Translations under genes and position numbers: made by a program
Shown here: positions 51,566 to 61,204 of the stretch, one piece after another
Numbering within the stretch: the stretch's first letter is position 1
Layout of the letters: the number at the start of each line of letters is the position of its first letter
Notes under the pieces: model-generated
The model's database searches: none
The model's input: the letters and a program-made list of their open reading frames with translations, nothing else
Told to the model about the DNA's origin: nothing
Assembly (NCBI RefSeq): GCF_051062515.1
Contig: NZ_JAMXEK010000002.1
Source: Aliarcobacter sp017996075
GTDB taxonomy: Bacteria > Campylobacterota > Campylobacteria > Campylobacterales > Arcobacteraceae
Direction: 5' to 3' (one strand)
DNA length: 64,000 bases

Positions 51566-52102
51566 ATGAACACAAATCACAAAAGTGATTTTCGAAAATC
51601 GTGTATTAAAAGATTAAAATATGTGGCACTTTTTTCAAAATACTCAAAAAACAAGAGAGTTATTAAAAAATTAAAGAGTATTATACGAATTAGTGGTGCA
51701 AAAAATATTTTGTTGTATATTCCACTTGAAATGGAAGTAGATATAACACTTTTAATTACTGAGTTAAGAAAAGAAAAAAAAATAGTTTATGTACCATTTA
51801 TGGAAGATGATAGTTTTAAAATAGTAAAGTATAGATTACCACTTCATAAAAAAAAGTTTAATATTAAAGAGCCTACAAACTCTTTTTTAAAACCAAATAA
51901 GATTGACTTAGCAGTAGTTCCTATTGTTGGAATTGATGTTTTAAACAAAAGAATCGGGTTTGGTAAAGGTATGTATGATAGATTTTTTTATAGATTAAAA
52001 TACAAACCAAAAATAGTTTTTATACAACTTGAACTTTGTAAAAGTAAAGAAATTTTAAGTGATAATTACGATATTGAAGCAGATTATATAATTACGGGAT
52101 AG
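51566..52102 (+). CDS. 5-formyltetrahydrofolate cyclo-ligase
   Basis: The 178-residue protein matches the family with PLEMEVDITLLI, the VPIVGIDVLNKRIGFGKGMYDRFF stretch (ATP/folate site; GFGKGMYDR is the signature) and a basic N-terminus (LRKSCIKRLK-like). It converts 5-formyl-THF to 5,10-methenyl-THF. It begins a four-gene plus-strand run with rny, rsmD and an ABC permease. Confidence 0.9.
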   Translation: MNTNHKSDFRKSCIKRLKYVALFSKYSKNKRVIKKLKSIIRISGAKNILLYIPLEMEVDITLLITELRKEKKIVYVPFMEDDSFKIVKYRLPLHKKKFNIKEPTNSFLKPNKIDLAVVPIVGIDVLNKRIGFGKGMYDRFFYRLKYKPKIVFIQLELCKSKEILSDNYDIEADYIITG

Positions 52103-52108
52103 GTTAAA

Positions 52109-53653
52109 ATGGAGATTTTATTAATATCTGTTGCATTTGGAGCTTTTAGTTCAATTGTTACAGTTTTTATTTTAAAGAAGATAAATAAAGCCAAGCTTGA
52201 AGTTTTTATTGAACAAGCAAAGGCAAAAGCGAGGGTTATAGAACACGAAGCAGAAGTTGCTTTAAAAGATGCCCAACTAAAAGCAAAATTTGAGTGTGAT
52301 AGAGAGTTTAAAAGTGCTAGAAAAGAGTATGAAAATATGCTTTTTAAGATTGAAAAGAAGGAAAAAGAGTTAAATGAACATCTTGAAAATGAATTAAGAC
52401 TTATTAAAGCTCAAAAAGAAGAAATTAGCGAAAATAATAGAAAAATTGCAATCTTAAAAGATGGTATTGAAGAGCAGAAAAGAACTTACGAACAAAAAAC
52501 TCTTGAAGCTATAAAAATATTGGAAAATGCTAGCGGACTTACAAAAAGTGAAGCAAAAGAGTTAATGCTTGAAAAAGTAAAAGAAGATTCAAGAGCCGAA
52601 ATTGCTTCAATTTTTAGAAAAAAATATAAATTAGCAGAACAAAATTCAAAACAAGAGGTAAATAATATTTTATCTCAAGCAGTTACTAGATATGCAGGAG
52701 AGTTTGCAGCGGAGCGACTTATAAATAATATTCCTTTAAATGATGAAGAGACAAAAGGAAAGATTATTGGTAAAGAAGGACGAAATATAAAAGCTCTTGA
52801 GATGCTTTTAGGAGTTGATATTATAATAGATGATACTCCAAATACTATTACAATTTCCTCTTTTAATTTATATAGAAGAGCAATTGCTACAAGAACAATT
52901 CAAGAACTACTTGAAGATGGAAGAATTCAACCAGCAAGAATTGAAGAGATTTATAACAAAGTAAAAGCTGAATTTGACAAAAAGATACAAAAAGAGGGTG
53001 AAGATGTTGTTATGGAGCTTGGAATAAAATCTATGCATATTGAGCTTATCAAACTTGTTGGACGGTTAAGATATAGAGCAAGTTATGGACAAAACGCTTT
53101 AGCACATACACTTGAAGTTGCTCATCTTGCAGGTCTTATTGCCGCTCAAATGGGTGGAGATGCAATACTTGCACGTCGTGCTGGTCTTATGCATGATATT
53201 GGAAAAGCTTTAACTCATGAAGCTCCTGGAAGTCATGTTGATTTAGGTGCTGATATTTGTAAAAGATATGGAGAGTGCGAAACTGTAATAAATGCAATTT
53301 ATGCTCATCATGGTCATGAAGAACCAATAAATGTTGAAAGTGCGGCTGTTTGTGCAGCAGATGCTTTAAGTGCTGCAAGACCAGGTGCAAGAAGAGAAGT
53401 TTTAGAGAGCTTCTTAAAACGAGTTGAAGAGATTGAAAATATAACTACAAGTAAAATTGGAGTTACAAATGCTTATGCTATAAATGCAGGAAGAGAAGTA
53501 AGAGTTATAGTAAATGCAAAACTTGTAAATGATGATGAAGCTGTACTCCTTGCAACTGAAATAGCAAAAGAGATTGAAGAAAAAGTTCAATATCCTGGTG
53601 AAATTAAAATAAACGTAATAAGAGAAATTAGAGCTGAAAGTTATGCTAGGTAA
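52109..53653 (+). CDS. rny: ribonuclease Y
   Basis: The 514-residue protein has an N-terminal membrane helix, a long coiled coil (about 35-180), a KH domain (GKEGRNIKALEMLLGVDIII) and an HD domain (LMHDIGKALTHE and later AHHGHE). It is an endoribonuclease that starts mRNA decay at the inner membrane. It begins 6 bp after the cyclo-ligase gene and is followed by rsmD. Confidence 0.97.
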   Translation: MEILLISVAFGAFSSIVTVFILKKINKAKLEVFIEQAKAKARVIEHEAEVALKDAQLKAKFECDREFKSARKEYENMLFKIEKKEKELNEHLENELRLIKAQKEEISENNRKIAILKDGIEEQKRTYEQKTLEAIKILENASGLTKSEAKELMLEKVKEDSRAEIASIFRKKYKLAEQNSKQEVNNILSQAVTRYAGEFAAERLINNIPLNDEETKGKIIGKEGRNIKALEMLLGVDIIIDDTPNTITISSFNLYRRAIATRTIQELLEDGRIQPARIEEIYNKVKAEFDKKIQKEGEDVVMELGIKSMHIELIKLVGRLRYRASYGQNALAHTLEVAHLAGLIAAQMGGDAILARRAGLMHDIGKALTHEAPGSHVDLGADICKRYGECETVINAIYAHHGHEEPINVESAAVCAADALSAARPGARREVLESFLKRVEEIENITTSKIGVTNAYAINAGREVRVIVNAKLVNDDEAVLLATEIAKEIEEKVQYPGEIKINVIREIRAESYAR

Positions 53654-53671
53654 TCGAGAAAAAGGCAAAAA

Positions 53672-54277
53672 ATGAATGAAATAAAACCAATAACAAAACC
53701 AACAACAAAAATAATAGCAGGTGCATACAAAGGTAAAGTTTTAAACTTACCATCTTTAGATGTAACAAGAAGTTCAAAAGCAGTTTTAAAAGAGTCTGTA
53801 TTTAATGTTTTACAATTTGATATTATTGATAAAATCTTTATAGAATCATTTGCTGGTAGTGGTTCTATTGGGCTTGAAGCTATTAGTAGAGGTGCAAAAA
53901 GAGCTTATTTTATTGAGCTTGACAAAAAATCTTACTCTATTTTAGTTAAAAATTGTAAAAGTATAAATATTGAAAAGTGTCAAACTATTCAAGGAAATGC
54001 CTTTGTTCAAACACCTTTAATTTTAGATTTTTTAAAAAATTCTAAAGAAGAAGTTATCTTATATGTTGACCCTCCTTTTGATTTTAGAGAAGGAATGGAA
54101 GATATTTATGATAAATCTTTTAGAATGATTGAAAATATTGAAAATAGTAATATTTTCAAAATAATAATAGAACATGAGTCAAAACTTGAAGTTCCAAAAA
54201 TTTTAGGAAAATTTAGTTTAGAAAAAACTAGAAAGTTTGGTAAAAGTTCACTATCTTATTTTAGTTATAAAGATTAA
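53672..54277 (+). CDS. rsmD: 16S rRNA (guanine-966-N2)-methyltransferase
   Basis: The 201-residue protein has the SAM loop ESFAGSGSIGLEAISRGAK and the catalytic DPPF motif (LYVDPPFDF), plus an N-terminal IAGAYKGKVL segment as in RsmD. It methylates G966 in the small-subunit rRNA. Its TAA overlaps the ATG of the downstream permease (TAATG). Confidence 0.93.
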   Translation: MNEIKPITKPTTKIIAGAYKGKVLNLPSLDVTRSSKAVLKESVFNVLQFDIIDKIFIESFAGSGSIGLEAISRGAKRAYFIELDKKSYSILVKNCKSINIEKCQTIQGNAFVQTPLILDFLKNSKEEVILYVDPPFDFREGMEDIYDKSFRMIENIENSNIFKIIIEHESKLEVPKILGKFSLEKTRKFGKSSLSYFSYKD

Positions 54278-55077
54278 TGTTTAGATTTTTTTTAATTTTA
54301 TTAATAATTGTAACTTTAGGTATGTTTATAGCTCCAATTTTTTATACAGTTTCACCTTATGAATTAAATCCACAAAAGATTCTTTTATCTCCATCTTTGG
54401 AACATATAATGGGAACAGATAGATTAGGAAGAGATGTTTTTGCTAGGGTTTTGCAAGGTGGTCAAACTTCACTTATAATAGGTTTTTTAGCAGCATCTTT
54501 TTCATCTTTTTTGGGACTTATTATTGGAATAACTGCTGGTTATTTTAAAGGAAATATTGATAAAACTATTACTATTGTAATTGACCTATTTTTAACTTTT
54601 CCAACATTTTTTCTTCTTTTGGCTTTAGTTTCATACATTGAAGCAAATAGTCTTGTTTTGATACTTGTAATCTCAATAACTGGTTGGATGGGAATGTCAA
54701 GAATGATAAGAAGTGAAAGTTTTGCACTTAGCAATAAGCCATTTATAAAAATATTAAAAATAGCAAATGTAAGTAAAACAAAAATTATTTTAAAATATTT
54801 TGCTCCACTTTTAGCTCCTATTTTCCTTATCTCTTTTTCATTTGGAGTTGCAGGTGCGATATTGGCAGAATCTGGTCTTTCATTTTTAGGTCTTGGAGTA
54901 AATCCACCACAAATGAGTTGGGGAAGCCTTTTAAGTGATGGAAAAGCTGTAATTGATATTGCTTGGCATTTAAGCTTTTTTCCAGGACTTATGATATTTA
55001 TAATAACTTTTTGTCTAATCCAAATAAGTGATTATTTACAAAATATAGCAAATAAAAAAGATTTACTTCAAAATTAA
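54277..55077 (+). CDS. ABC transporter permease, DppC/OppC type
   Basis: The 266-residue protein has six helices. HIMGTDRLGRDVFARVLQGG is the conserved segment of DppC-type permeases, and the coupling-helix region SESFALSNKPFIKILKIAN-like reads RSESFALSNKPFIKIL. It should form half of a peptide or nickel importer, but no partner permease, ATPase or binding protein is adjacent, so those must lie elsewhere. It is translationally coupled to rsmD. Confidence 0.88.
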   Translation: MFRFFLILLIIVTLGMFIAPIFYTVSPYELNPQKILLSPSLEHIMGTDRLGRDVFARVLQGGQTSLIIGFLAASFSSFLGLIIGITAGYFKGNIDKTITIVIDLFLTFPTFFLLLALVSYIEANSLVLILVISITGWMGMSRMIRSESFALSNKPFIKILKIANVSKTKIILKYFAPLLAPIFLISFSFGVAGAILAESGLSFLGLGVNPPQMSWGSLLSDGKAVIDIAWHLSFFPGLMIFIITFCLIQISDYLQNIANKKDLLQN

Positions 55078-55162
55078 TAATTAGCAAAATATTGTTTAAA
55101 TGGATTTACAACAAAATTTTGGTATTATCCACACCATAAATTACCAAAAATAGGAAAAAATT

Positions 55163-56398
55163 ATGAGTAAAAAAGATATTAAAAAAGTTGTACTTGCTTA
55201 TAGCGGTGGGCTTGATACATCTATTATTTTAAAATGGCTTCAAGATGAATATGATGCAGAAGTTATAACTTTTACAGCTGATTTAGGACAAGGTGAAGAG
55301 GTTGAACCTGCACGTGCAAAAGCAATAGCATGTGGTATTAAACCCGAAAATGTATATATTTTAGATGTTAAAGAAGAGTTTGTAAAAGATTATGTATTCC
55401 CAATGTTTAGAGCAAATGCTATTTACGAAGGTGAGTATCTTTTAGGAACTTCAATAGCAAGACCTTTGATTGCAAAAAAACTTGTAGAAATTGCAAATGA
55501 AAAAGGTGCACAAGCTGTAAGTCATGGAGCAACAGGAAAAGGAAATGATCAAGTTAGATTTGAACTTGGTGCATTAGCTTTAAATCCAGATTTAAAAGTA
55601 ATTGCTCCTTGGAGAGAGTGGGAGTTAAACTCAAGAGAATCACTACTTGAGTATGCAAAAAAACATAATATTGAAATTTCTCAAAAACACGTTGATGAAA
55701 ATGGAAACCCAAAAATAAGCCCATATTCAATGGATGCAAACCTTTTACATATCTCTTATGAAGGACTTCATTTAGAAAATCCAGCAAATGAACCTGAAGA
55801 ATCTATGTGGTTATGGACAACATCTCCAGAAAAAGCTCCTGATCAAGCTGAAATTATAGAAATTGAGTATAAAAATGGAGACCCAATTGCACTAAATGGT
55901 GAGAAATTATCTCCTGCAAACTTACTTGAATCTTTAAATAAACTTGGAAATAAGCACGGTATTGGAAGAGTTGATATAGTTGAAAATAGATATGTTGGTA
56001 TGAAGGCTCGTGGTTGTTATGAGACTCCAGGTGGAACTATTATGTTAAAAGCTCATAGAGCTATTGAATCTTTAACTTTGGATAGAGAAGCTGCTCACTT
56101 AAAAGATGAGTTAATGCCAAGATATGCAAAACTAATATATCAAGGATACTGGTTCTCACCTGAGAGAGAAATGCTTCAAGCAGCAATTGATGCAACTCAA
56201 AAAAATGTAGAAGGAAAAGTAAGACTTAAACTTTACAAAGGTAATGTTATGGTTATTGGAAGAGAGTCAATTAAATCTTTATATGACGATGCATATTCAA
56301 CATTTGAAAAAGATGAAGTTTATAATCAAAAAGATGCGGAAGGATTTATTAGATTAAATGCTTTAAGACTTGTAATTGCTGGTAAAAAACAAAGATAA
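55163..56398 (+). CDS. argG: argininosuccinate synthase
   Basis: The 411-residue protein has the ATP-pyrophosphatase loop AYSGGLDTSIILKWL, the SHGATGKGNDQVRFE motif and GMKARGCYETPGGTI. It joins citrulline and aspartate in arginine synthesis. A short leader (about 85 bp) precedes it, and a strong terminator follows. Confidence 0.97.
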   Translation: MSKKDIKKVVLAYSGGLDTSIILKWLQDEYDAEVITFTADLGQGEEVEPARAKAIACGIKPENVYILDVKEEFVKDYVFPMFRANAIYEGEYLLGTSIARPLIAKKLVEIANEKGAQAVSHGATGKGNDQVRFELGALALNPDLKVIAPWREWELNSRESLLEYAKKHNIEISQKHVDENGNPKISPYSMDANLLHISYEGLHLENPANEPEESMWLWTTSPEKAPDQAEIIEIEYKNGDPIALNGEKLSPANLLESLNKLGNKHGIGRVDIVENRYVGMKARGCYETPGGTIMLKAHRAIESLTLDREAAHLKDELMPRYAKLIYQGYWFSPEREMLQAAIDATQKNVEGKVRLKLYKGNVMVIGRESIKSLYDDAYSTFEKDEVYNQKDAEGFIRLNALRLVIAGKKQR

Positions 56399-56420
56399 TT
56401 TTGTTTTAAAAAAAAGAGAA

Positions 56421-56449
56421 AAGACTCATAAATTATATTTATGAGTCTT
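56421..56449. terminator. bidirectional terminator between argG and fur-like gene
   Basis: AAGACTCATAAA pairs perfectly with TTTATGAGTCTT around a TTATA loop, with A-rich and T-rich flanks on the two sides. It lies between convergent argG and the Fur-family gene. Confidence 0.85.
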
Positions 56450-56465
56450 TATATTTAAAATAATT

Positions 56466-56906
56466 TTACTGGCAACTTTCACAAATACCATATAGTTGCA
56501 TTGAATGATCAGTTATTTTAAATTTATTTGCTTTTGCTATTTTTTCTTGTCGTTTTTCAATCTCTTCATCAACAAACTCAACTATTTTTCCACAGTCTGT
56601 ACAGATTAAATGATCATGATGAGATTTAATATTACTCTCATATTTCTTTCCATCTACACCAAAATTAAGTGAAGCAATAAGCTCAACTTCTTCTAAAAAA
56701 CTTAAAGCTCTATAAACAGTTGCAATTCCAACATTTGAGTTTGGATAATCTTTTTTTATTTGATTATAAACCTCTTCAGCAGTTAAATGTCCATCTGCTT
56801 GAAGTAATATACTTAGAACAATCTCTCTTTGTTCTGTATACTTAAGACCTTTTTGCTTAACAATCTTTTTTAACTCTTCTATAATCTCTTCATAATTATT
56901 CAACAT
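56466..56906 (-). CDS. fur: Fur family ferric uptake regulator
   Basis: The 146-residue protein has a winged-helix with VGIATVYRALSFLEE, the HHDHLICTDCGK metal-binding stretch and a C-terminal CESCQ zinc site. Adjacency to feoAB and a Fur box supports iron as the metal, rather than Zur or PerR function, although PerR cannot be fully excluded. It is divergent from feoA, with an AAAGGTG ribosome site. Confidence 0.88.
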   Translation of the reverse strand: MLNNYEEIIEELKKIVKQKGLKYTEQREIVLSILLQADGHLTAEEVYNQIKKDYPNSNVGIATVYRALSFLEEVELIASLNFGVDGKKYESNIKSHHDHLICTDCGKIVEFVDEEIEKRQEKIAKANKFKITDHSMQLYGICESCQ

Positions 56907-57014
56907 AAAAACACCTTTAAAAAATAAAAATCTAGTATATCTAAAGTTTAAGAAAAATTCAAATATTTCTTATATTTTATTGATATAAATTAATACAATT
57001 TAATCAATTTTACA

Positions 57015-57037
57015 TTATAATAATCATTATTAATATT
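57015..57037 (+). promoter_or_regulatory. Fur box overlapping the feoA promoter
   Basis: AATAATCATTATT (57019-57031) is a perfect 13-bp palindrome matching the core of the classical Fur box. It overlaps a TATAAT -10 element at 57016-57021. The site is 20-36 bp upstream of the feoA ATG, so Fur with iron would block RNA polymerase and repress feoAB. It is about 110 bp from the fur start, so autoregulation is also possible. Confidence 0.8.
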
Positions 57038-57050
57038 TAAAGGTGTAAAA

Positions 57051-57269
57051 ATGTCTCTAAATGACTTAGATTTACAAAAAACTGCTAATATAAAAGCTAT
57101 AAACTGTGATGATGTTTTAAAAAAGAGACTCTATTCTTTTGGAATAATTGTAGGAAACCAAATTTGTGTAACAGCGAAATCTTTAGCTAAAAAAACTATT
57201 GAGATAAAAATAAATCAATCTAAAGTTGCATTAAGAAATAGCGAAGCTATTAAAATTAAAGTTGGATAA
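57051..57269 (+). CDS. feoA: ferrous iron transport protein FeoA
   Basis: The 72-residue SH3-like protein (LKKRLYSFGIIVGNQICVTAK-type fold, ending EAIKIKVG) has typical FeoA length. FeoA supports ferrous iron uptake by FeoB, probably by binding it. It sits 2 bp upstream of feoB and behind a Fur box. An AAAGGTG ribosome site precedes the ATG. Confidence 0.88.
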   Translation: MSLNDLDLQKTANIKAINCDDVLKKRLYSFGIIVGNQICVTAKSLAKKTIEIKINQSKVALRNSEAIKIKVG

Positions 57270-57271
57270 TA

Positions 57272-59182
57272 ATGAATAAAACTATAAAAATAGCTCTTGT
57301 AGGTCAGCCTAATGTTGGTAAGTCAATGCTGATTAACTCAATTTCAAATTCAAGATTAAAAGTTGGAAATTTTTCAGGTGTTACTGTTGAAAAAAAAGAG
57401 GTAATTTTTAAATATAAAGATTATGATATTAAAATTATTGATTTACCTGGTTCTTATTCACTTGAAAACTACTCACTAGAAGAAAAAGTTGTAAAAAACT
57501 TTTTAAGTCAAAATAACTATGATATTATCTTAAATGTTGTTGATTCAACAAATCTTCAAAGAAATCTTTTGCTTACTAGTGAATTATTAGCTTTAAATAA
57601 AAAAATGGTTATTGCACTAAATATGAGTGATGAAGCAAAAAAAGAGAAAATTTTAATTAATAATGAAAAGCTATCATCTCTTTTAAATACACCTTGCATA
57701 AAAACAAGTGCTACAAATAAAGATGGACTTAAAGAGTTGTTAGATCAAATTCTAAAAACATTTGAAGAAGATAAAATAGTCTTTAAACAATCTTTTAATA
57801 CAGATATTTTAAATGATGATGAGATTTTGACTAAAAGATTTGATTTTGTAAAAAATATTGTACAACAATGTTTAAAAATTGAAGAAAATAGAGAAAAAAC
57901 TACTACGGAAAAAATAGACTCAATTTTGATGAATAAATTTATAGGGCTTCCTATATTTTTATTTTTAATGTGGGGATTATTTCAGCTAACTTTTACTTTA
58001 GGACAAATTCCTATGGATTATATAGATAGTTTCTTCTTACTATTTTCAAATATTATTAAAAATATAATTGGAGATAATCAGCTATCTTCACTTTTAGCAG
58101 ATGGTGTAATAGCTGGAGTTAGTGCTGTTGTTATGTTTTTACCAAATATTTTGATTTTGTTTTTGGGAATTTCACTACTTGAAGGAACTGGCTATATGAG
58201 TAGAGTTGCTTTTTTACTCGATGGAACTTTTCATAAATTTGGACTTCATGGTAAATCCTTTATTCCACTTGTTACTGGTTTTGGTTGTAGTGTTCCAGCT
58301 TATATGGCAGCTAGGACTTTAAAAAATGAAAAAGATAAATTATTAACTCTATTTATTATTGGATTTATGTCTTGTGGTGCTAGATTACCTATTTATGTAC
58401 TTTTTGTAGGTGCATTTTTTGGTACTAATAATGCGGGGAATATACTATTTATAATCTATATTAGTGGTGCAATTTTTGGCTTATTTGCTGCAAAATTTTT
58501 AAGAGCAGTAGTTTTTAAAGGAAAAGATGAGCCATTTGTTATGGAGATGCCAAAATATAGACTACCTTCACTAAAACTAGTTTACAAAGAGATTACAAAC
58601 AAAGCTTTTATGTATTTAAAAAAAGCTGGAACATTTATTTTAGTAGCATCAGTTTTAATTTGGTTTATGAGTAACTATCCAAAATATCCAGATATTGAAG
58701 AGATGATAAATCAAAAAATTGAATTATCAATAAATGATGAAGTAAAACAAGAGTTACAAAATGAATTAGCTTTATACAATCTTGAAAACTCATATTTAGG
58801 AAAAATTGGAAAATTTAGTGAGCCATTTTTTGCTCCTTTGGGATTTGACTGGAAAATGGCTGTTGCACTTGAAGCTGGGTTAGCTGCTAAAGAGGTTGTT
58901 GTTTCGACTCTATCTATTTTATACGGATTAGGAGAGAGTGAAAATCCAGATGAACCAACTATTACTTTAGTTGAGAAAATAAAAACGAATATTCCTTTTG
59001 AAGCTGCAATTTCATTTATAGTATTTGTGATGATTTATCTGCCTTGCTTGGCTGCTTCTATGGTGTTTGCAAAAGAAGCTGGTGGATGGAAATATCTTGG
59101 GTATTTGTTTGTATTTACTACAACAACTGCTTGGATAATGTCATTTATAGCATATAACATTACAAAAATAGTATTAGCCTAA
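57272..59182 (+). CDS. feoB: ferrous iron transporter FeoB
   Basis: The 636-residue protein starts with a G domain (G1 GQPNVGKSMLINSI, G3 DLPGSYSL, G4 ALNMSDEAKK), then a short GDI-like region and a membrane part with two Gate repeats (VTGFGCSVPAYMAART and LPCLAASM). It imports Fe(II) across the inner membrane. It is somewhat shorter than the enterobacterial form. The G4 box reads NMSD in place of the canonical NKxD, as often seen in FeoB. Confidence 0.95.
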   Translation: MNKTIKIALVGQPNVGKSMLINSISNSRLKVGNFSGVTVEKKEVIFKYKDYDIKIIDLPGSYSLENYSLEEKVVKNFLSQNNYDIILNVVDSTNLQRNLLLTSELLALNKKMVIALNMSDEAKKEKILINNEKLSSLLNTPCIKTSATNKDGLKELLDQILKTFEEDKIVFKQSFNTDILNDDEILTKRFDFVKNIVQQCLKIEENREKTTTEKIDSILMNKFIGLPIFLFLMWGLFQLTFTLGQIPMDYIDSFFLLFSNIIKNIIGDNQLSSLLADGVIAGVSAVVMFLPNILILFLGISLLEGTGYMSRVAFLLDGTFHKFGLHGKSFIPLVTGFGCSVPAYMAARTLKNEKDKLLTLFIIGFMSCGARLPIYVLFVGAFFGTNNAGNILFIIYISGAIFGLFAAKFLRAVVFKGKDEPFVMEMPKYRLPSLKLVYKEITNKAFMYLKKAGTFILVASVLIWFMSNYPKYPDIEEMINQKIELSINDEVKQELQNELALYNLENSYLGKIGKFSEPFFAPLGFDWKMAVALEAGLAAKEVVVSTLSILYGLGESENPDEPTITLVEKIKTNIPFEAAISFIVFVMIYLPCLAASMVFAKEAGGWKYLGYLFVFTTTTAWIMSFIAYNITKIVLA

Positions 59183-59194
59183 AAAAAGCTACTA

Positions 59195-59539
59195 CTATTT
59201 TAATTCAAATTTTGTTGTGTATTCTTGGTTGTTGTAGATAATTTTAAAATCCCACTTACCTTTTTCTCTTCCATCTAAATATCTAAAATCATAAGCTGAA
59301 GTATCCCCTGCTGGAATTATCATCTCTCTTGTTCGTGAAACAGTACCATTTGGGTCAATCCAGTTTATAATCAATGTTTGATTGTTCTCACTATTTAACT
59401 CTACTTCAAATTTACAAATTATTGAATTTTCATCTTCTAAAATAAGACAATCAACATTTGGGTTATATGTTTTTTGCTCAACTGTGCCCTGAGAAAAAAG
59501 CAAAGTAGCAAAAGATAGAAAAATAACTAATTTTTTCAT
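59195..59539 (-). CDS. small exported protein of unknown function (114 aa)
   Basis: The protein has a signal peptide (MKKLVIFLSFATLLFS) and a short beta-rich domain with two Cys (VDCLILEDENSIIC). Segments such as INWIDPNGTVSRTREMIIP suggest an immunoglobulin-like fold, but I do not recognise the family. It lies convergent to feoB and 86 bp downstream of bpt on the same strand. Confidence 0.65.
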   Translation of the reverse strand: MKKLVIFLSFATLLFSQGTVEQKTYNPNVDCLILEDENSIICKFEVELNSENNQTLIINWIDPNGTVSRTREMIIPAGDTSAYDFRYLDGREKGKWDFKIIYNNQEYTTKFELK

Positions 59540-59624
59540 ACAAATCCTTCGTTTTAAATTTTTATTATAGTTAAAATTTATTTTAATTATAATGATTTTT
59601 TAGATATTTAGAAAAAAACTACTT

Positions 59625-60362
59625 CTATTGTATGAATTTTTCCCATATTGGCTCTTCATTTAAGTTTGCTCTATTTTTTAAAATCTCAAAAGGCATATAC
59701 TCTTTTTTATATCCCATTGAGTAGTGATTATCTATCCAATATCCCAAATAAATATATGGAACATTTAACTCTTTTGCAATATTTATTTGAGTTAAAATAG
59801 AGAACTTTCCAATAGAAAACTCTTCAAAATTATGGTCATAAAAACAGTAAATAGAAGATATTGCATTTGGTAAAATATCTACTAAAGCAACTCCTATTAA
59901 CTCATCATCTCTAAGATATAGAAACTCTGTTGCATATTTTGTATTTCCTTCAACATAAGATTTTATATAGTCTTCGTGGTCTATATGTACATACTTCCAA
60001 TCTTTTTTATCTTGCATAATAGTATGATATTTATGGTACAAATCCATATGCTCTTTTGTTACAGTTGGAGGTCTTATAAAAACTTTTGTATCTTTGTTTT
60101 TATTTAAAACTCTTTTTTGTGATTTTGAAAACTGAAAATTCTTTACATCAATTCTCATAGATACACATTTTGTACAACTCTTACATTCAGGTACAAAATG
60201 TATTTTTCCAAACCTTCTCCAACCTCTTTCTAGCTTTTTTTGATACTCTTCAATACTACAAGAATTTAAAAATCTATATCTCATATCTGATTTTTGATCC
60301 TCAAAATATGAACAATCTCTATTCTCTTCAAAAAACTCTAAATCAGGATTAATAAAATTCAT
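59625..60362 (-). CDS. bpt: leucyl/arginyl-type protein aminoacyltransferase (Bpt/Ate family)
   Basis: The 245-residue protein has ECKSCTKCVSMRIDV near residue 60, the MGYKKEYMPFEIL segment near the C-terminus and YLGYWI, all typical of bacterial arginyl/leucyl-transferases (Bpt). Bpt adds Leu to Asp or Glu N-termini to mark proteins for ClpS/ClpAP. It follows trpA by 3 bp. Confidence 0.9.
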   Translation of the reverse strand: MNFINPDLEFFEENRDCSYFEDQKSDMRYRFLNSCSIEEYQKKLERGWRRFGKIHFVPECKSCTKCVSMRIDVKNFQFSKSQKRVLNKNKDTKVFIRPPTVTKEHMDLYHKYHTIMQDKKDWKYVHIDHEDYIKSYVEGNTKYATEFLYLRDDELIGVALVDILPNAISSIYCFYDHNFEEFSIGKFSILTQINIAKELNVPYIYLGYWIDNHYSMGYKKEYMPFEILKNRANLNEEPIWEKFIQ

Positions 60363-60365
60363 CTT

Positions 60366-61106
60366 CTACTCGTTTATTTTTTGCTTTATCTCTTTTGCTA
60401 TGCTAGATATTTTTTTGATTTTTTCATTATTATTTAAACTATCATCTAAAAGATACTTAACAAAAGCACTTCCAACAATAACACCATCAAGATTTTTTGA
60501 TTTTTCTTTACAAGTTTTTTCATCTATTCCAAAACCTATATATAGTGGAGTTTGTGAATACTCTCTAATATTTTCTATAATTTCTGATAAATCTTCCTCT
60601 CTTCCGCTTCCAGTAATTCCAGCATATGCAACCATATAAATAAATTTAGAAGAGTTTTCTACAAGAGTTTTTATTCTCTCTTTTGTTGTTGTTGGTGCTA
60701 CAAAAGTGATATTTGATTTATTATATTTTTTAAAAACTGGTTCATATTTTTGTGACATTTCATATGGTAAATCTGGAATTACCGTACCAGAAACTCCAAA
60801 CTCTTCTGCTTTTTTTAAAAAGTTTTCTAAACCATAGTGATAAAATGGGTTCATATATCCCATCCATAAAGTGTCAATATCTTTTGCAATTTTTGATGAA
60901 ACTTCAAAAAGATCATTAATTTTGAATCCATTTTTAAGAGCCAATAAATTTGCTTTTTCTATGATTGGTCCTTCAGCAACTGGATCTGAAAAAGGAACAC
61001 CCAACTCCAAAATATCAACTCCACTATCTTTTAAACTATATGCCAAATCAACTGTAAAATTGTTACTTGGTAAAGATGTAGTAATATATCCAACTAATTT
61101 TTTCAA
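60366..61106 (-). CDS. trpA: tryptophan synthase alpha subunit
   Basis: The 246-residue TIM-barrel protein has DILELGVPFSDPVAEGPIIEKA, YMNPFYHYG and YIGFGIDEK, with the catalytic Glu and Asp in place. The start is a TTG with AGGA 6 nt upstream. It cleaves indole-3-glycerol phosphate to indole for TrpB, which is not in the window; trpB and trpD are therefore not both linked to it. bpt follows closely. Confidence 0.95.
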   Translation of the reverse strand: MKKLVGYITTSLPSNNFTVDLAYSLKDSGVDILELGVPFSDPVAEGPIIEKANLLALKNGFKINDLFEVSSKIAKDIDTLWMGYMNPFYHYGLENFLKKAEEFGVSGTVIPDLPYEMSQKYEPVFKKYNKSNITFVAPTTTKERIKTLVENSSKFIYMVAYAGITGSGREEDLSEIIENIREYSQTPLYIGFGIDEKTCKEKSKNLDGVIVGSAFVKYLLDDSLNNNEKIKKISSIAKEIKQKINE

Positions 61107-61204
61107 CTCTTTTCCTAAAAATAAATTTTTTTGATTTTATCTAAAACCGAATTAAAATCTATTTTTAGTTATAATCTTAACTATTTTAATATAGGATTTT
61201 AAAT

